This document shows, piece after piece, positions 8,034 through 20,574 of a DNA stretch of 31,963 nt (positions within the stretch are counted from its first letter, which is position 1; each line of letters opens with the position of its first letter). The stretch lies in assembly GCA_022264855.1 (NCBI GenBank), contig JABYQU010000095.1:1-31963 (forward strand). The letters are read 5' to 3'. This DNA comes from Lenzites betulinus. Its lineage: Eukaryota; Basidiomycota; Agaricomycetes; Polyporales; Polyporaceae. The notes under the pieces were generated by a model that was given only the letters and a program-made list of their open reading frames with translations, made no database searches and was not told where the DNA came from. The translations under genes and the position numbers were made by a program.

Positions 8034-10688
8034 AGAAGGCGAGTAGGCGCACGGGCCCGTTGGAGTGCGCCGTGCGGGCGTCAGTACTTGGGCCGGCGTA
8101 GACTACATGTGAGTAGATGCGTGCGGCTGCATGCGCGTTGCGGCAGCAAGAGACGAGCTTTGCGTCGATTGCACGAGCAAGAGCGAGAGCGCACGAGAGG
8201 CCAGCGGCAGTCCGGTAGAGAGCGGCGGACAGGAGAGAGCGAGAGGCGGGCGCAGCGCAGGCGGCGGACGGTCGTGGGCGGCAGGAGCCAGGAGGGTGGC
8301 AGTCGTGCGGCGCAAGCGTCATCGCGGCGCGGACGGCGTGAAGGCGGCGGCGAGAACGGGTCAGGGCAGACCACACTGGGCTACCGGCCCTCCCGGCGCC
8401 TAGACGCGAGCGGGCGCACCGGATCGATTGAATGCTGCCAGGAGCGAGGCTGCTTATGGCAATTCTGCCTGTCCTTCGGAACGTGCGCGTTCTGCATGTG
8501 CGCATCATCTTCCATTCTCATGACTGCATCCCCTCGGACTATCCTCCCGCTCAAGCCCCTCCACACCTCCGAACATACCACTCCCACCGCGCAGACAGAT
8601 ACGTCGGGTGACACTACGCGGGGCACCGCACCGCGTCTCGAACGCCTCCTGGCAGTGCAGGCCTCAGGCGCCATCCTCCCGCTCTCAGCGGATCCGGCTC
8701 GCTCCTCCTCCTCGTCCGCCGTCCCACGCGTCCCTCTCCGCCGGGGCCTGCTCGCGAACTTGAGGGCAAGACCGTCCGTGCGCATCGCCCCCGCACTGAC
8801 GTCGAAAACCCGGACGAACGCCGGATCGAATCCTCGCCCTGGATATTAATTCCTGCTGTCTGTCATTGCTAGCTGCACCGTGACCCGCGACCCGCTGTAT
8901 CGACGGCTTCGTCTCGCACGACAGAATCATGAATGCACGCCATCACGCACGCACTGCGCCCGCTCGCCCGCGCACGCTGCCGCAGCGTCCTCGACCACGG
9001 CCGTGAGTGGGCGACCCATCACTTGATCGCTCACGCCCGTCCGCTCGGCCCTTGTATACGCTCGTGAATGCAGGTGGAGCAGCAGGCACTCTGGACGCGT
9101 TCCAGGCGCACCCGCCGCCGCTTCCCGCCCGCCACGCCGGTGTCAGCCCTCGCCCACCAAGCACCGTGCGAGCCGGCCGCGGGCGAACGCACCCCCCGGG
9201 ACATGGATATATTGCGCCGCCCGCGCGCGTCCAGTCCGGAGCCGCGCCTTCCCTCCGTCCTTCCCAGGCTGCCCCAGCAGCGCACGGCCCTCCCATGCGC
9301 GGCGGCGAGCAGGTGCGACTCGGGCTGGGTCGCGGTGGGCCACGGTGGGCGCAGACTGCGGCGCTCCCGCCGCGCGGACGGGAGCTGGCGTACGCTGGAT
9401 GGGCACGCGCCGGAGCCCCAGAACGACACAAGGTTGTGGCACGAAGCGCCTAGCCTCCATATGGCCCCGTCCCCCGCCACAAGATCGCTCAAAGTCGGCT
9501 CGGCTCGCCCTGCCCCGTCCGCAGAATGCACATCCGCGCGCCCGCTGGTAGCGCTAGCGCCCCGCTGACCCTCGCGCGTCCCGAACGCCATCTCGCCGCA
9601 GATGATGGACGCAGGAGGGCGCGAGGATGGTCTCGAGAGGAGGAGGAGGAGCCGACGGTCCCCGGCAATAATTGATCGGCGCCCCGATCGGGCCTGAGCT
9701 GCCAGATCGGGCTCGCGGAGTCGGCAACTCTCGCGTCTGCCCCTCGGTAATTATACCCCTCCCCCGCCCTGCGTCGCTCTACCTCCTCTGCTCCTCGTCG
9801 ACGCACAATCGCACCAAGGCACGCGTGGTCACCGCGGCCGTGGGGCATCGCTGCGTGGGCGACGCGCAACAGCGGATGCGATGCGGGTCAGACGCGTTCA
9901 GTTCAGTTCAGTTACAGTTGCGATCCGATCACGATCCCGCCGGCTCTGGCGATCCTGGTCGCGCTCGTCCCTCCGTCTATCCATCCGTTGGCGTGCCCAC
10001 GATTGTCCACCGCGATGTGTATCCCGATGCCTTCTGCGTCAGCGCGAACCCGGGCCTTCGCGACCACACCGGTGCCACAAGCTCGAGCTTCCCATCCACA
10101 TCGCACACTGGCGCGCGGCCGTAATATCTGGCGCCTATTCACAGCGGCACGTACATACGGAGAACGTAAGAACGGAGGGGCCTGCAGCAATTCATCGAAA
10201 TCGGCTCATGCCTCGTCTCGCCTCGTCTCGCTGCCCAACGTAACATCCACGAGCACCACGCCCCGTCTCCATCCCGTCGGACCACCCCGCTCGCCTTCGC
10301 CTTCGCCAGGTTCGACTTCCCTCCCGGCCTGGGCAAGGAACGCGCAGCGGACGCCCTTCCCAGCGGACCGCGGCCAGGGCGCGAACCCCAAGGCCCTGCG
10401 TCTACGTACGAGTAACAGCATCGTGGCGGGATATCTTCTATCCTCTGGCTGTCCGCGCTCTTCCGAGTCCTCTCCTCCGCCGACGAGCCACGCGGAGTTC
10501 AACGTGCGCTCGGGCGGTCGCGGGCCTCCACGGCAAGCGCGGCATGAACTACGCGCGGACGCGCCGGCATTGATAATCCCAGCGCGCCGTGCTCAGCGGC
10601 GGCAGCGGGTACGTACGTACAAGCTGTAGCGCCTCCTCCGAGTCTTGCGGCACTGAATACTGAGCGTTGAATCCACAGATCTCGGGCC
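8034..10688. other. Long GC-rich stretch without a convincing gene (unit 1)
   Basis: The part 8150-8360 is purine-rich and reads as arginine/glycine low complexity. Overlapping open frames at 8088-8849, 9031-9591, 9068-9568 and 9672-10124 carry no recognised motif, and several change length between units because of single-base indels. Palindromic GATCGG/CCGATC elements cluster at 9674-9692, and GTACGTACGTAC lies near the right end. The equivalent segments are 18688-21339 and 29310-31963. No origin, terminal repeat or transposase was found. Confidence 0.4.
9896..9920. repeat. Short (GTTCA)n tract (unit 1)
   Basis: Three perfect GTTCA units run from 9896 to 9910, followed by the related GTTAC and AGTTG. 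The tract is unchanged at 20550-20574 and 31172-31196. It is a simple repeat with no evident role. Confidence 0.7.
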
Positions 10689-12399
10689 TAATCGGAGTAG
10701 CGCCCACGTGTCGCGTCCATCTCCTCGCTTTTGGAACGCGATCTGAAGTTGCGTCTAGCTACAGTGAGGCGCAGCCCTCAGACAGCGACCAGTACTGACC
10801 GCGGTGCTGCGTCTGAGTCTGCAGCTCCCCCGGATTCCGCAATGCTGCGCCGGACGCACAGGTTTTAAGGTCTCAGAGTCAATGCTACGTCCCGCGGCCG
10901 GGAATCGCGGAGCGTCCGGGAGAGCGCCGCGGAGCCTGAGCATGCTCGTGAACTCTCGAGTCTGCATGTGCAGGGCGCCCGTGTCCTATATCATGATCTG
11001 GGCAAGACATACCCCGCCGGCCATCCTCTGCGACCCTTGGCGCGTGGGGATGCCGGACATCATAGGCCTTCGAAATACTTAGAGCTCAGTACTTAATACT
11101 TAGGTGTGGTGAAGGCGATCGTAGCGCGGGCTCGGACATCGCCAGAAGCGCGCGCAGCGTCATAATCATATCGGGGCAGCGCGCTGCTGCAACAGCAAGG
11201 ATGGCAGCTGGCGGGTTCGTGATTTCGAATCGACTCGCGCAGCTGGGGAAGCGGAAGCGGATCCGTGGCCGCTGGCGAGGAAGCACCGGTGCTCTTCGCG
11301 CGCGGGCGACTGGGGCTGGCATGTTCCATGCGGGGACGCGGGCGTGGCATGGGCGTGGGCAATGGCATGGCACGACGCGCGACAGCTGGGATGCCACTCC
11401 GCGCGGGCTCGAGTCTCCGGAGGACCCTGCAGATGACGCGCGCGGGGTGTGGGTCACGGTGATCCAGGCAGTGTCAGTCTGAGTCTATACAACTGGATCC
11501 GAGGAGGAGGATCCGGAGGCGCGCGCGGTGGCGTATGTACAAGAGCGCGAGGTTGGTACATTCGTGGGCACTACGCGTACATGATATAGCCCGGACTAGC
11601 TGTGTTAGCTATACACACACGCCTGCCCCATGAGCTTCATTCGTTGGTAAGTACTGCAGTGCGAGTATCCTATACCTGGTGCGTGCGCTACCGGACGCAA
11701 CAAACCGTGAAGTACTTGGCCTCCGAGGCTCCGGGCGCCACCGCCGCCGCACATCCGTAACATATCGGCAATTGCAAGTACCTCTGCTCCCATATACAGC
11801 AAGACGTGCGTTTCATACGGTCTGTCTCTACGCCGAGGAACCGCCGCCCAGTCGTATATCCTGTACGCATATTATTATACGGTACACGGCGACCGTGATG
11901 CGTAAAAGGCAAGTCAGCCCGGGGATCCTGCTTATTGATGCGTGCACATCGCGACCCGTCGCGCGTTGCCTCCCAACCCGCGTCCCGCCCATGTGCACAC
12001 AAGTAACTGGGTCTGTCGCGACTGGTCATTGAAATAAACCGGTTGGTATGCACATCTAGACGTGAATGTATTATATCACCGAATGTCATGGAGCAGCAGC
12101 AGCCCGATGGGCCCGGCCGCGCTGCGTCACCACCGCGCTACTGGCTACATACCGGCCGAGTTGCTGCGCAACCGGAGGCCCGCCGCAACATGTGCTCCCG
12201 AGTGCGTCGTGCGAGCCTGGGGCTCCGCAGCCGGCTGGGCGCGGCCCCAGACGGAGGAGATGCGGACATCGTGCAGCGGGCGCCGGGCGATGTGGGCGGG
12301 AGAGTGCGGGGCGGGGCGTGGATGAGGGCGGGGAGCTGCGGCGCGGGGATCTAGGATGGGACGGAGAATCTCCCTGATGGATTCACGGACTCTGGCAGC

Positions 12400-12511
12400 G
12401 GGGAGGATGGAATAGCAGCAGAGGGGAGCGGCATAGGTTACAGCGGGAGTGGCATAGTTGGCAGCGGGAGCGGCATAGTCTACAGTGGGAGTACAGTCGG
12501 TAATCTACAGT
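12400..12511. repeat. 21-bp minisatellite (unit 2)
   Basis: The same three GGGAGYGGCATAG copies are present at 12424-12486, with the diverged flanking copies on each side. The copy number equals that of unit 1. Confidence 0.85.
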
Positions 12512-13409
12512 TACATGTTTCCCGAGGGCACCACAACCCTCGCCTACGCGCACCTTCACGCACCGCCGCTCCCCGACGCACCCCGACGCACGCGGGAGCG
12601 CGGAGCTGCCCCGAGCGCTCCGCGCCGCTTACCCTTGCCCTCGCGCCGCGCCGCTTACCCTCGCCCCCGCCCCCGCGCCTCCGTCCATATGGATCAACAA
12701 GCTCCGCCGCTTGTGCCCTCCGCAGGTGTCCCCCTCCCACACTGCGGCCAGCCACGCAAGACGGCAGCGACCTCACGCTGCTCGCCACCGCCGTCCGCAG
12801 ATCTCGCCCAGCGTAAACACGCGAATGCGCTGCCAACTGCGCGCTCGCGTCCGACGCAGCCCTGTCCGCACTCATCGCGCCGTGCAGACCTCCCATTCAG
12901 CCGGCGTCCCATTGGCGTTCGATGGACGCGGAACCGGCCCCAGTACTCCGCCGCCGCTAGCAGCTACCCAACGCCCCGCGTACCGCCAACGCGATCAAGC
13001 AGTGTGCCCGCCGTCGCGCGGCAACTCTCCGTCTCGTTTGTGCACGTCTGCGCGCCGCTGCCGAGCGTGATGGGAGCGGTCGCCGTCTTGCAATCTATGT
13101 CTCCAGTCGCTTCTCCCGGCGTGCGCCGCTTGTGAAATTGCCTCCGCCTCCCGCCTCCGCTTGTCGCCCTCGCACATCTGTCATCGCCAGCACCGATTTG
13201 GCGAGCCGGCCGAGCTTTTTCGGCTCATCATGCAGCTGCACATGTCGTCGTCCACGCGCAGGCAGCCGCACCGCCGAAATGGGAGCCTTGTCTGTGCTAC
13301 CACGGGCCCCCCACAGATGTGCTCAAAGTGTATCATTAGTCTAGCTAGTAGTAGAGTACGCTCAGAGAAGAATAAACCCCCTTTTGCGCGACGTACACCC
13401 CAGTTGGCA

Positions 13410-14130
13410 TTAATCCCATTCGATGGGGTCGTCCGCGAGCTCGCCGCTCGGAAGCCGCCGCGTCCGCCACGCCTCCAGGTCCCACTCCGTCGTGTCCTCG
13501 ATCTCCTCCACCTCCGACTCCTCGCCCTTGAGCCACTCGTCCCCAACCACCTGCGTGCTCGTCGCGCCCTCCCGCCTGTGCCGCATGCCCCACATCCCGT
13601 CCGGGTTCGTCTTCGGACACTCACGGCGCGCCCCGACGTCGCGCCGCTGCCCGTGCCGTCCCTCCGCATTCGCCGGGAACAGCTTCCCCGGCAGCGCATT
13701 GTACACGCTCTCCCGCGCCGCGAGCACCTCCCCGTCCGTAGCTGCCTCCCAGTACATCGCCCCGTCCTCCCAGCGCTGCAGCAGCGTCCGGATCTTCGCC
13801 GTCGGATGGTCCCGCAGCTTGCTCATGTTCCCGAACTCGATCTCGTCCGGCCACCCCGAGAGCTTGACGCGGTAGCGCAGGAACACGAACTGCTGGAAGC
13901 GCGTCGGCGCCCAGTGCATCGACGCAGATGGGACCCCCACGAACTCGACTGCGCGGCAGCCGCCGGGGTCAGTTTGCGCGCCGAGATACATGGGACATGC
14001 GTGGACACTCACCGAGTCCTTTGGTGAGCACGTCGCGCACCGCGCCGCGCTCGCGCCCGTGGTTGGTGGCGTAGTTCTCGCCGAGGGTGTCGCCGATTCC
14101 CCGTCGCCGGTTCGTCCGAGCTGGGGGCAT
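13410..14130 (-). CDS. Spliced gene, unknown-function basidiomycete-type protein (unit 2)
   Basis: This is the unit 2 copy of the 218-residue two-exon gene. Exon 1 is 14130-14013, the intron is 14012-13949 (64 nt, GTGAGT to GCGCAG with CTGAC) and exon 2 is 13948-13410. No difference from the unit 1 copy was seen across the coding region or intron. Two compensating single-base changes lie upstream in the leader and promoter, at about 14180 and 14202. The gene as written is intact. The same motifs apply: HGRERGAVRDVLTKGL, then VKLSGWPDEIEFGN, then an acidic C-terminus. Its function is unknown. Confidence 0.75.
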
Positions 14131-15427
14131 CTTGGGCAGAGAGGGGACAACGGAGGCGGCGTGTGCAGGGGAGTACGGCGGAGGGAACCTTTGCGGCGCG
14201 GGGACAAGAGCTCCGCGTGCCAAGGACTTGTGGTATATCTAATGCCGTTCCGTAGTAGTATCGCGTTTCGCGCTTGAACGCTCCGCAATTAATTGTCGGC
14301 ACTCTTGCCGCGTATCTGCGACTGCCGGAGGCTTTGCGTTCGCGCGTACGAAGGGCTGGGTCTAGAAATGTACGCATAGTTAGTTACAAGGCTGCTCATC
14401 ACGCGTAACGAATACCTGCGCGTACAAATCGAACGCGGTCGAGTGGCGGGGCCGCTGAGTCTTGCGTACACTTGGATTATGCGCGAGAGCACGCGGCGCA
14501 GGACGGAGGACATTTGTTACATCGACCCGGCGCAGTAGAACATGCTCGAAGTGGCGCCGCGAACCGATGCCATATCGACCCTGACTAGTATGCGATGGCC
14601 TCGGACCATCGACATCGCTGACAGAACAATATCTGGAGAATGCATGAGTGGGAGCGTGAGGACTTGGCGCGTGTGATACAGCTTACCATGTTAATGCAGC
14701 TCGGGCGGATGTGCACTCGACGGTAGGCATTCCGTTGCAAGAACGAGCAGAGTGTGCTCCCATCGAGGCGGGCGCAGCTCTCCGCCATCCAATCCTGCAG
14801 CCGCCGCGACGCCCTCCGATCTGCGCATTGTCCGGCGATGTGAATACGGGACAAGCGCAGCGGCCGAGAACGACCAAAAAATAAGCACACACGTCAGGCT
14901 TTCGCGAGTGGCGGCATCCATCCCGTGGCACGCGAGCAAGGCCCGCCGTTTCACATATCCGCCCCGAAGCTTCCGCGCCGCGCCGCGCCCAGTGGTCCCA
15001 CCGAGGTGTTCTCTCGCCATCCTCGGCACTGGCACCTCTAACCGATCGAGTCCGTGCGACTTGTCGCATCTGCCTTGCAGGTTTCCGAGTCGGCGCACTG
15101 GGGCTTCGTGGTTCGCGCACGGCGGGGCAACACACTCGCAAAGCGGCGCAGCCGTCGAACGACACAAGACACTCTAATTTCGTCGACCCTGCACGCGCAA
15201 GCGGACGTGCGTGCCGAGACGCACGCGCCGGGCGTGAAACGGGGTGCGCAATCCGAGTCGTCGCCGTGCGAGCCCCGCCTGTTCTGGGGTGTCTCCCAAT
15301 GGGACTTGGTTGCGCTCGGGGTGCGTGGCCGTCGCGGGCGGTTGTCCTGTCGTGTTTTGTAAGCGTATGTACAGACTATGCACGTGGGAGCGCACGTGCC
15401 GAAATGCGAGCGAGGGCGAGGCCGGGC

Positions 15428-15535
15428 GAGGCTGGGGGACACCCGGGGACGTCGCGGGGCGCTCTGAGTATCGTCGGGAGGCTGGGGGACGCCCGGGGGA
15501 AGCTGGGGGCTCGGGGGAGTCGGGGGGCGCCCTGA
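15428..15535 (+). repeat. G-rich variable block, short allele (unit 2)
   Basis: This is the 108-nt version of the G-rich block, with two GAGGCTGGGGGAC elements, each followed by a CCCGGGG-like run. It is nearly the same as unit 3 and lacks the 32-nt expansion of unit 1. Confidence 0.7.
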
Positions 15536-15599
15536 GCATCTTCAGCGTGTGTCGGGGCGCATCACGCGAGGAAGGCGAGGGAGGACCAAGGGGGAGCAG

Positions 15600-15626
15600 C
15601 AGGGAACGCATGGGAGCCGTTCCCTG
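15600..15626. repeat. Perfect inverted repeat (unit 2)
   Basis: This is the same 9-bp inverted repeat with nine-base spacer as at 4945-4971, unchanged. Confidence 0.6.
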
Positions 15627-16403
15627 TGCACTACAAGACCGCGCGATGATTTGCTTCCTAAGAGAATGCGTTGTGAGTCGAGACGTGCACGTCCACAATA
15701 CATGGGAGCGCACATACCAAGTTGCAAGTCGGGGGGGAGACGCATCGAGCCGCGAGCTGCGCCCATGCGCCTGCACCAACGTGCGCCCTTGCGCCCTCCG
15801 CGAATCGCGCCGCGCGCGTTCCAGCCTATGCACTACGTACGCCCTCGGAGACACACGACGTCCCGCCGCGCAGAGACGCGCGGCCAGTGCGCAATGCGCA
15901 AACGGCTCGACTGCCAGTGGGCAGGAACGCGCGTGACGCCCGTGGTTTGCTGCGGATCGCGCTGGGAACGCGTGAGCACAGCGCAGACGGTGCGACGATG
16001 CCAGTGGGAGGTACCAAGTCGCGCGGCGCGCCGTCACGCTGACGCGATTCTGTCGCGCAGCTCGCAGGGGATAAGGGAGAAGGGCCGGGGCCGCCAGGGC
16101 CCGGGGGCGCGAGGACGAGGTCTTGTCGGACCGGCCGCGGACGCGCTGGGCGGGTGCGTGGAGTGTGCGGGGGCGCGCCTGGGGATCGGCGGAGTGTGCG
16201 GATGCCAGTGCGGGGGTGGGCGGCGGCGAGCGCGCCAGGCTGGGCGGCCGTGGACTTGCATGGAGAGCTTGTCGAGCCGTCTTGCTCGAGTCGCGCTGCG
16301 AGCGGGTGAGCATATCCGCGCCGTTCACGCTAGTGTGTGTGCGCTAGGGCACGCCGTGACGATGCGCACTCATCCCGGGACGGGCACATCTCTTGCTGCA
16401 GGC

Positions 16404-17455
16404 ATGAACACATGCGAGGTGGTGGCGACCTTCGGCGTCGTCGTATCGTGCTGCGCGCGCGTTCGTGTACTGCCTATGTGCATGGGAGTACCCATGTGAA
16501 CGTACGGACGGACGGGGACCTGCGCGAAATGCGGTCAGCATGGCAAGTCGAACGAACGCCCACCAGATGGCATGAAACCGACGAGAAACCGACTCACCCG
16601 GATCGCGCCGAGACCGACGGTGCAGTCGTGCATTGTCCGCGGGAGCGTGCTCGAGGCGTATCGCACGATGCGGCGACGAACTCGCCCCGGAATGTGCATG
16701 CTGCTCTATGCACCCCTGTAAAACGCGCGAAAATGTCAATATTGGTTTCTTCGCGGATCGTCCCGTGACTCACTGAGCTCGTACGTATTGTTCACCCTAA
16801 CGCACACGCGCAATACGAGCGGGGAGGCGCAAATCGTCCGCGCGCTGCGCCCCATTCTCTGTGTGCACCCGTGCAGCTCCCATGAAAACGCGCGACATTG
16901 ACGCAGACTCGACCGACACCGATCGCGCTGAAATTGTACTGGCATGCACTTGGCGTGCACTCGAGCGCACTCGCAAAGTCCCATGCGAGGCGGCGAAAAA
17001 CTCGTCGCGGAATGCGCGATTTATTTTCTGCAACTGCTCAAACCCATGAAAATGCGCGAAAATGACGCGAATAGTTTCTTCGCGGATCGGCGCGAGACTC
17101 GCAGGGCGGGCACGGGTTGTTCACAGCAGGGTGGACGCGAGATGCGAGAGCGGAGGGGCCAGGCGCCAGGCCGCGATGTCGCATTCTCTGTGTGCTCCCA
17201 GAGAACACATCTGCACATTGCACGACCACAACGTGCACGCGTTCGACGCGGATCGCGCTCGAGCAGGTCGTCGTATGCACTAGAGTGTGCTCACAAAGTA
17301 TCGGGCCGAACGGGGAAGGTTTATTTTCGACGTCTGCATTTTCACTCAGGGCACCCATGAAAATGCACGAAAACTCGATATTTATTTTCTTTGCGGATCG
17401 CTCTGTAATTTTCTGTGTCCATATACGTTGCTCACAGCAAGGCGAGCACGAAATG
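16404..17455. repeat. Degenerate satellite, period about 160 bp (unit 2)
   Basis: This is the same diverged satellite at a constant offset of 10,655 from unit 1. The anchors fall at about 16404, 16573, 16717, 16882, 17046, 17201 and 17357. No difference from unit 1 was seen. Confidence 0.65.
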
Positions 17456-18238
17456 TGAAGGCGGAGGCGTCCATCGCCAGCCCGCCGCGTGCTATTTATT
17501 GTGTGATACACAAGGCCCCGCCAGACGACGACGGCGGCGCCATCCGTGCGCGCCGCACACCCCGACGTCGACACACAGTGCGCTGGACGACGCACTCGTG
17601 CGCCGACACAATCGCGCGGTGGGGAGACTGGACGGGGAGGGGCACGCCGTCTCCTGAGGTGCAAGTGCATGGGCACTGGTGAGCGGGGCCTCGGGCCCAT
17701 CCGCGGCCGTCCCAACACGGCGGGCGTCGACGCGAGAGTGGGCGGCACTCGGGAAGAGCGGGAAGACAGCGCGGGGCAACGGGCACGCGCGGTGCACCGT
17801 TTCCCGGCGTTGCGAGCCGCTTCGATGACAGGTGGGGCACTCACCTGTTGTTGCGCGGCGTGCCGGGCGCGTTCCGTACTGCGGCTCCCATCTGGGGTGC
17901 GGAGCGACGAGCCCGGTGTCGTCGTCCCTGACGGCGATGCTGTCGAACTCGCTACGCTTGCGAGGGTGGGGGGCCGCGTAGAGCGTGCCCGTAGATGGCA
18001 CCCGTCCGTGGCCGTCGCAGTGTGGCGGCGACATCGCCGGTCCATTCAGAAGGGCGGAGCACGGTGTGCAGCCGACGTCGTTGGAGATCGAGGGAGGCGA
18101 CGGCGGGCGTCGGTGTTGTTTGAGGGTGGACTGGGCGCGTGCATGACATCGCGTATGGTGTTGTGTTTCGGGGGACACGGACACGCGTCGGCGCATGCGC
18201 GGGAGGGCGGTGCTGCGTCGGGGACCGCTTACGCATGC

Positions 18239-18319
18239 GATATTGGGCGAGAGACGATCTGGAGAGGATGGGGTGAGCTATAAAGGGCGGGTGGGCGAAC
18301 GGCGTTCTGCATCGCTCCT
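18239..18319 (+). promoter_or_regulatory. CCAAT/TATA core promoter (unit 2)
   Basis: This is identical to the unit 1 element. TATAAA is at 18279-18284 and the inverted CCAAT box lies about 35 bp upstream. Confidence 0.5.
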
Positions 18320-18432
18320 ACCGTTGTCCTCTGTCGACGTCCGCGTGCGCGCACCGAGCCCGTCTGGGCTGGGGGCTGCGTCGTCGGGTGCGCATTCCTA
18401 CTCGTCTCGTTCCCTGCTGTCGTTCCCTGCTG

Positions 18433-18687
18433 ATGCTTGTCCGTGCGCCTCGAGCGCACCCGCGCGGCGAGGCTGAGCGTCGCGTTCTGCGCGACGCCTG
18501 TACGGTGAGTCTCTGTGCTATGGGCGAGGTACTAGATAGGGCTGATGTGGGGCATCTACAGAACATCCGAACGGATCCGTCGTGCGCCCCGCGTGTGCGT
18601 TTGCGCAGGCCGAGCCGAAGGCGGAGCCAACAGAGCGGGGTGGAGAGAGGGACTATGCGCAGGGAGGGAGGAGGGCGGTGGCTGTGA
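18433..18687 (+). CDS. Possible spliced short ORF behind the TATA promoter (unit 2)
   Basis: This is the unit 2 copy. Exon 1 is 18433-18504, the candidate 57-nt intron is 18505-18561 and exon 2 is 18562-18687. No difference from unit 1 was seen. The same doubts about coding status apply. Confidence 0.3.
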   Translation: MLVRAPRAHPRGEAERRVLRDACTVSLCAMGEVLDRADVGHLQNIRTDPSCAPRVRLRRPSRRRSQQSGVERGTMRREGGGRWL

Positions 18688-20549
18688 AGAAGGCGAGTAG
18701 GCGCACGGGCCCGTTGGAGTGCGCCGTGCGGGCGTCAGTACTTGGGCCGGCGTAGACTACATGTGAGTAGATGCGTGCGGCTGCATGCGCGTTGCGGCAG
18801 CAAGAGACGAGCTTTGCGTCGATTGCACGAGCAAGAGCGAGAGCGCACGAGAGGCCAGCGGCAGTCCGGTAGAGAGCGGCGGACAGGAGAGAGCGAGAGG
18901 CGGGCGCAGCGCAGGCGGCGGACGGTCGTGGGCGGCAGGAGCCAGGAGGGTGGCAGTCGTGCGGCGCAAGCGTCATCGCGGCGCGGACGGCGTGAAGGCG
19001 GCGGCGAGAACGGGTCAGGGCAGACCACACTGGGCTACCGGCCCTCCCGGCGCCTAGACGCCGCGAGCGGGCGCACCGGATCGATTGAATGCTGCCAGGA
19101 GCGAGGCTGCTTATGGCAATTCTGCCTGTCCTTCGGAACGTGCGCGTTCTGCATGTGCGCATCATCTTCCATTCTCATGACTGCATCCCCTCGGACTATC
19201 CTCCCGCTCAAGCCCCTCCACACCTCCGAACATACCACTCCCACCGCGCAGACAGATACGTCGGGTGACACTACGCGGGGCACCGCACCGCGTCTCGAAC
19301 GCCTCCTGGCAGTGCAGGCCTCAGGCGCCATCCTCCCGCTCTCAGCGGATCCGGCTCGCTCCTCCTCCTCGTCCGCCGTCCCACGCGTCCCTCTCCGCCG
19401 GGGCCTGCTCGCGAACTTGAGGGCAAGACCGTCCGTGCGCATCGCCCCCGCACTGACGTCGAAAACCCGGACGAACGCCGGATCGAATCCTCGCCCTGGA
19501 TATTAATTCCTGCTGTCTGTCATTGCTAGCTGCACCGTGACCCGCGACCCGCTGTATCGACGGCTTCGTCTCGCACGACAGAATCATGAATGCACGCCAT
19601 CACGCACGCACTGCGCCCGCTCGCCCGCGCACGCTGCCGCAGCGTCCTCGACCACGGCCGTGAGTGGGCGACCCATCACTTGATCGCTCACGCCCGTCCG
19701 CTCGGCCCTTGTATACGCTCGTGAATGCAGGTGGAGCAGCAGGCACTCTGGACGCGTTCCAGGCGCACCCGCCGCCGCTTCCGCCCGCCACGCCGGTGTC
19801 AGCCCTCGCCCACCAAGCACCGTGCGAGCCGGCCGCGGGCGAACGCACCCCCCGGGACATGGATATATTGCGCCGCCGCGCGCGTCCAGTCCGGAGCCGC
19901 GCCTTCCCTCCGTCCTTCCCAGGCTGCCCCAGCAGCGCACGGCCCTCCCATGCGCGGCGGCGAGCAGGTGCGACTCGGGCTGGGTCGCGGTGGGCCACGG
20001 TGGGCGCAGACTGCGGCGCTCCCGCCGCGCGGACGGGAGCTGGCGTACGCTGGATGGGCACGCGCCGGAGCCCCAGAACGACACAAGGTTGTGGCACGAA
20101 GCGCCTAGCCTCCATATGGCCCCGTCCCCCGCCACAAGATCGCTCAAAGTCGGCTCGGCTCGCCCTGCCCCGTCCGCAGAATGCACATCCGCGCGCCCGC
20201 TGGTAGCGCTAGCGCCCCGCTGACCCTCGCGCGTCCCGAACGCCATCTCGCCGCAGATGATGGACGCAGGAGGGCGCGAGGATGGTCTCGAGAGGAGGAG
20301 GAGGAGCCGACGGTCCCCGGCAATATTGATCGGCGCCCCGATCGGGCCTGAGCTGCCAGATCGGGCTCGCGGAGTCGGCAACTCTCGCGTCTGCCCCTCG
20401 GTAATTATACCCCTCCCCCGCCCTGCGTCGCTCTACCTCCTCTGCTCCTCGTCGACGCACAATCGCACCAAGGCACGCGTGGTCACCGCGGCCGTGGGGC
20501 ATCGCTGCGTGGGCGACGCGCAACAGCGGATGCGATGCGGGTCAGACGC

Positions 20550-20574
20550 GTTCAGTTCAGTTCAGTTACAGTTG
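20550..20574. repeat. Short (GTTCA)n tract (unit 2)
   Basis: This is the same three GTTCA units as at 9896-9920, with no length change. Confidence 0.7.

Larger units (their letters stand above)
1..10688. repeat. Tandem unit 1 of a 10.65-kb head-to-tail repeat
   Basis: This is the first of three near-identical units and, at 10,688 bp, the longest. It begins TAATCGGAGTAGCGCC and ends AGATCTCGGGCC, immediately followed by the same start at 10689. Its extra length over unit 2 comes mainly from a G-rich block at 4741-4880 that is 32 nt longer, plus small indels near 1265, 1469, 4630, 6980, 9128, 9220, 9668, 10297 and 10452. Unit 2 has three extra bases at the site equivalent to 8407. The repeat is seen directly. 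Whether it is a chromosomal array, an episome or an assembly product is not decided by the sequence. Confidence 0.97.

Noticed and set aside
8088..8849. 253-codon plus-strand ORF
   Set aside because: Its first half is R/G/E low complexity from a purine-rich tract and no domain is seen. The second half is serine/threonine-rich and could be coding, but no start or splice evidence favours it.
8820..8850. tRNA-like B box (GGATCGAATCC)
   Set aside because: No A box or cloverleaf could be built upstream.
9031..9591. 186-codon minus-strand ORF starting with a good ATG context
   Set aside because: The context is favourable, but the translation shows no motif, and unit 2 changes its frame through single-base losses near 19780 and 19877.
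1..10688. Ribosomal DNA repeat
   Set aside because: The unit length of about 10 kb fits fungal rDNA, but no 18S, 5.8S, 28S or 5S sequence was recognised on either strand.
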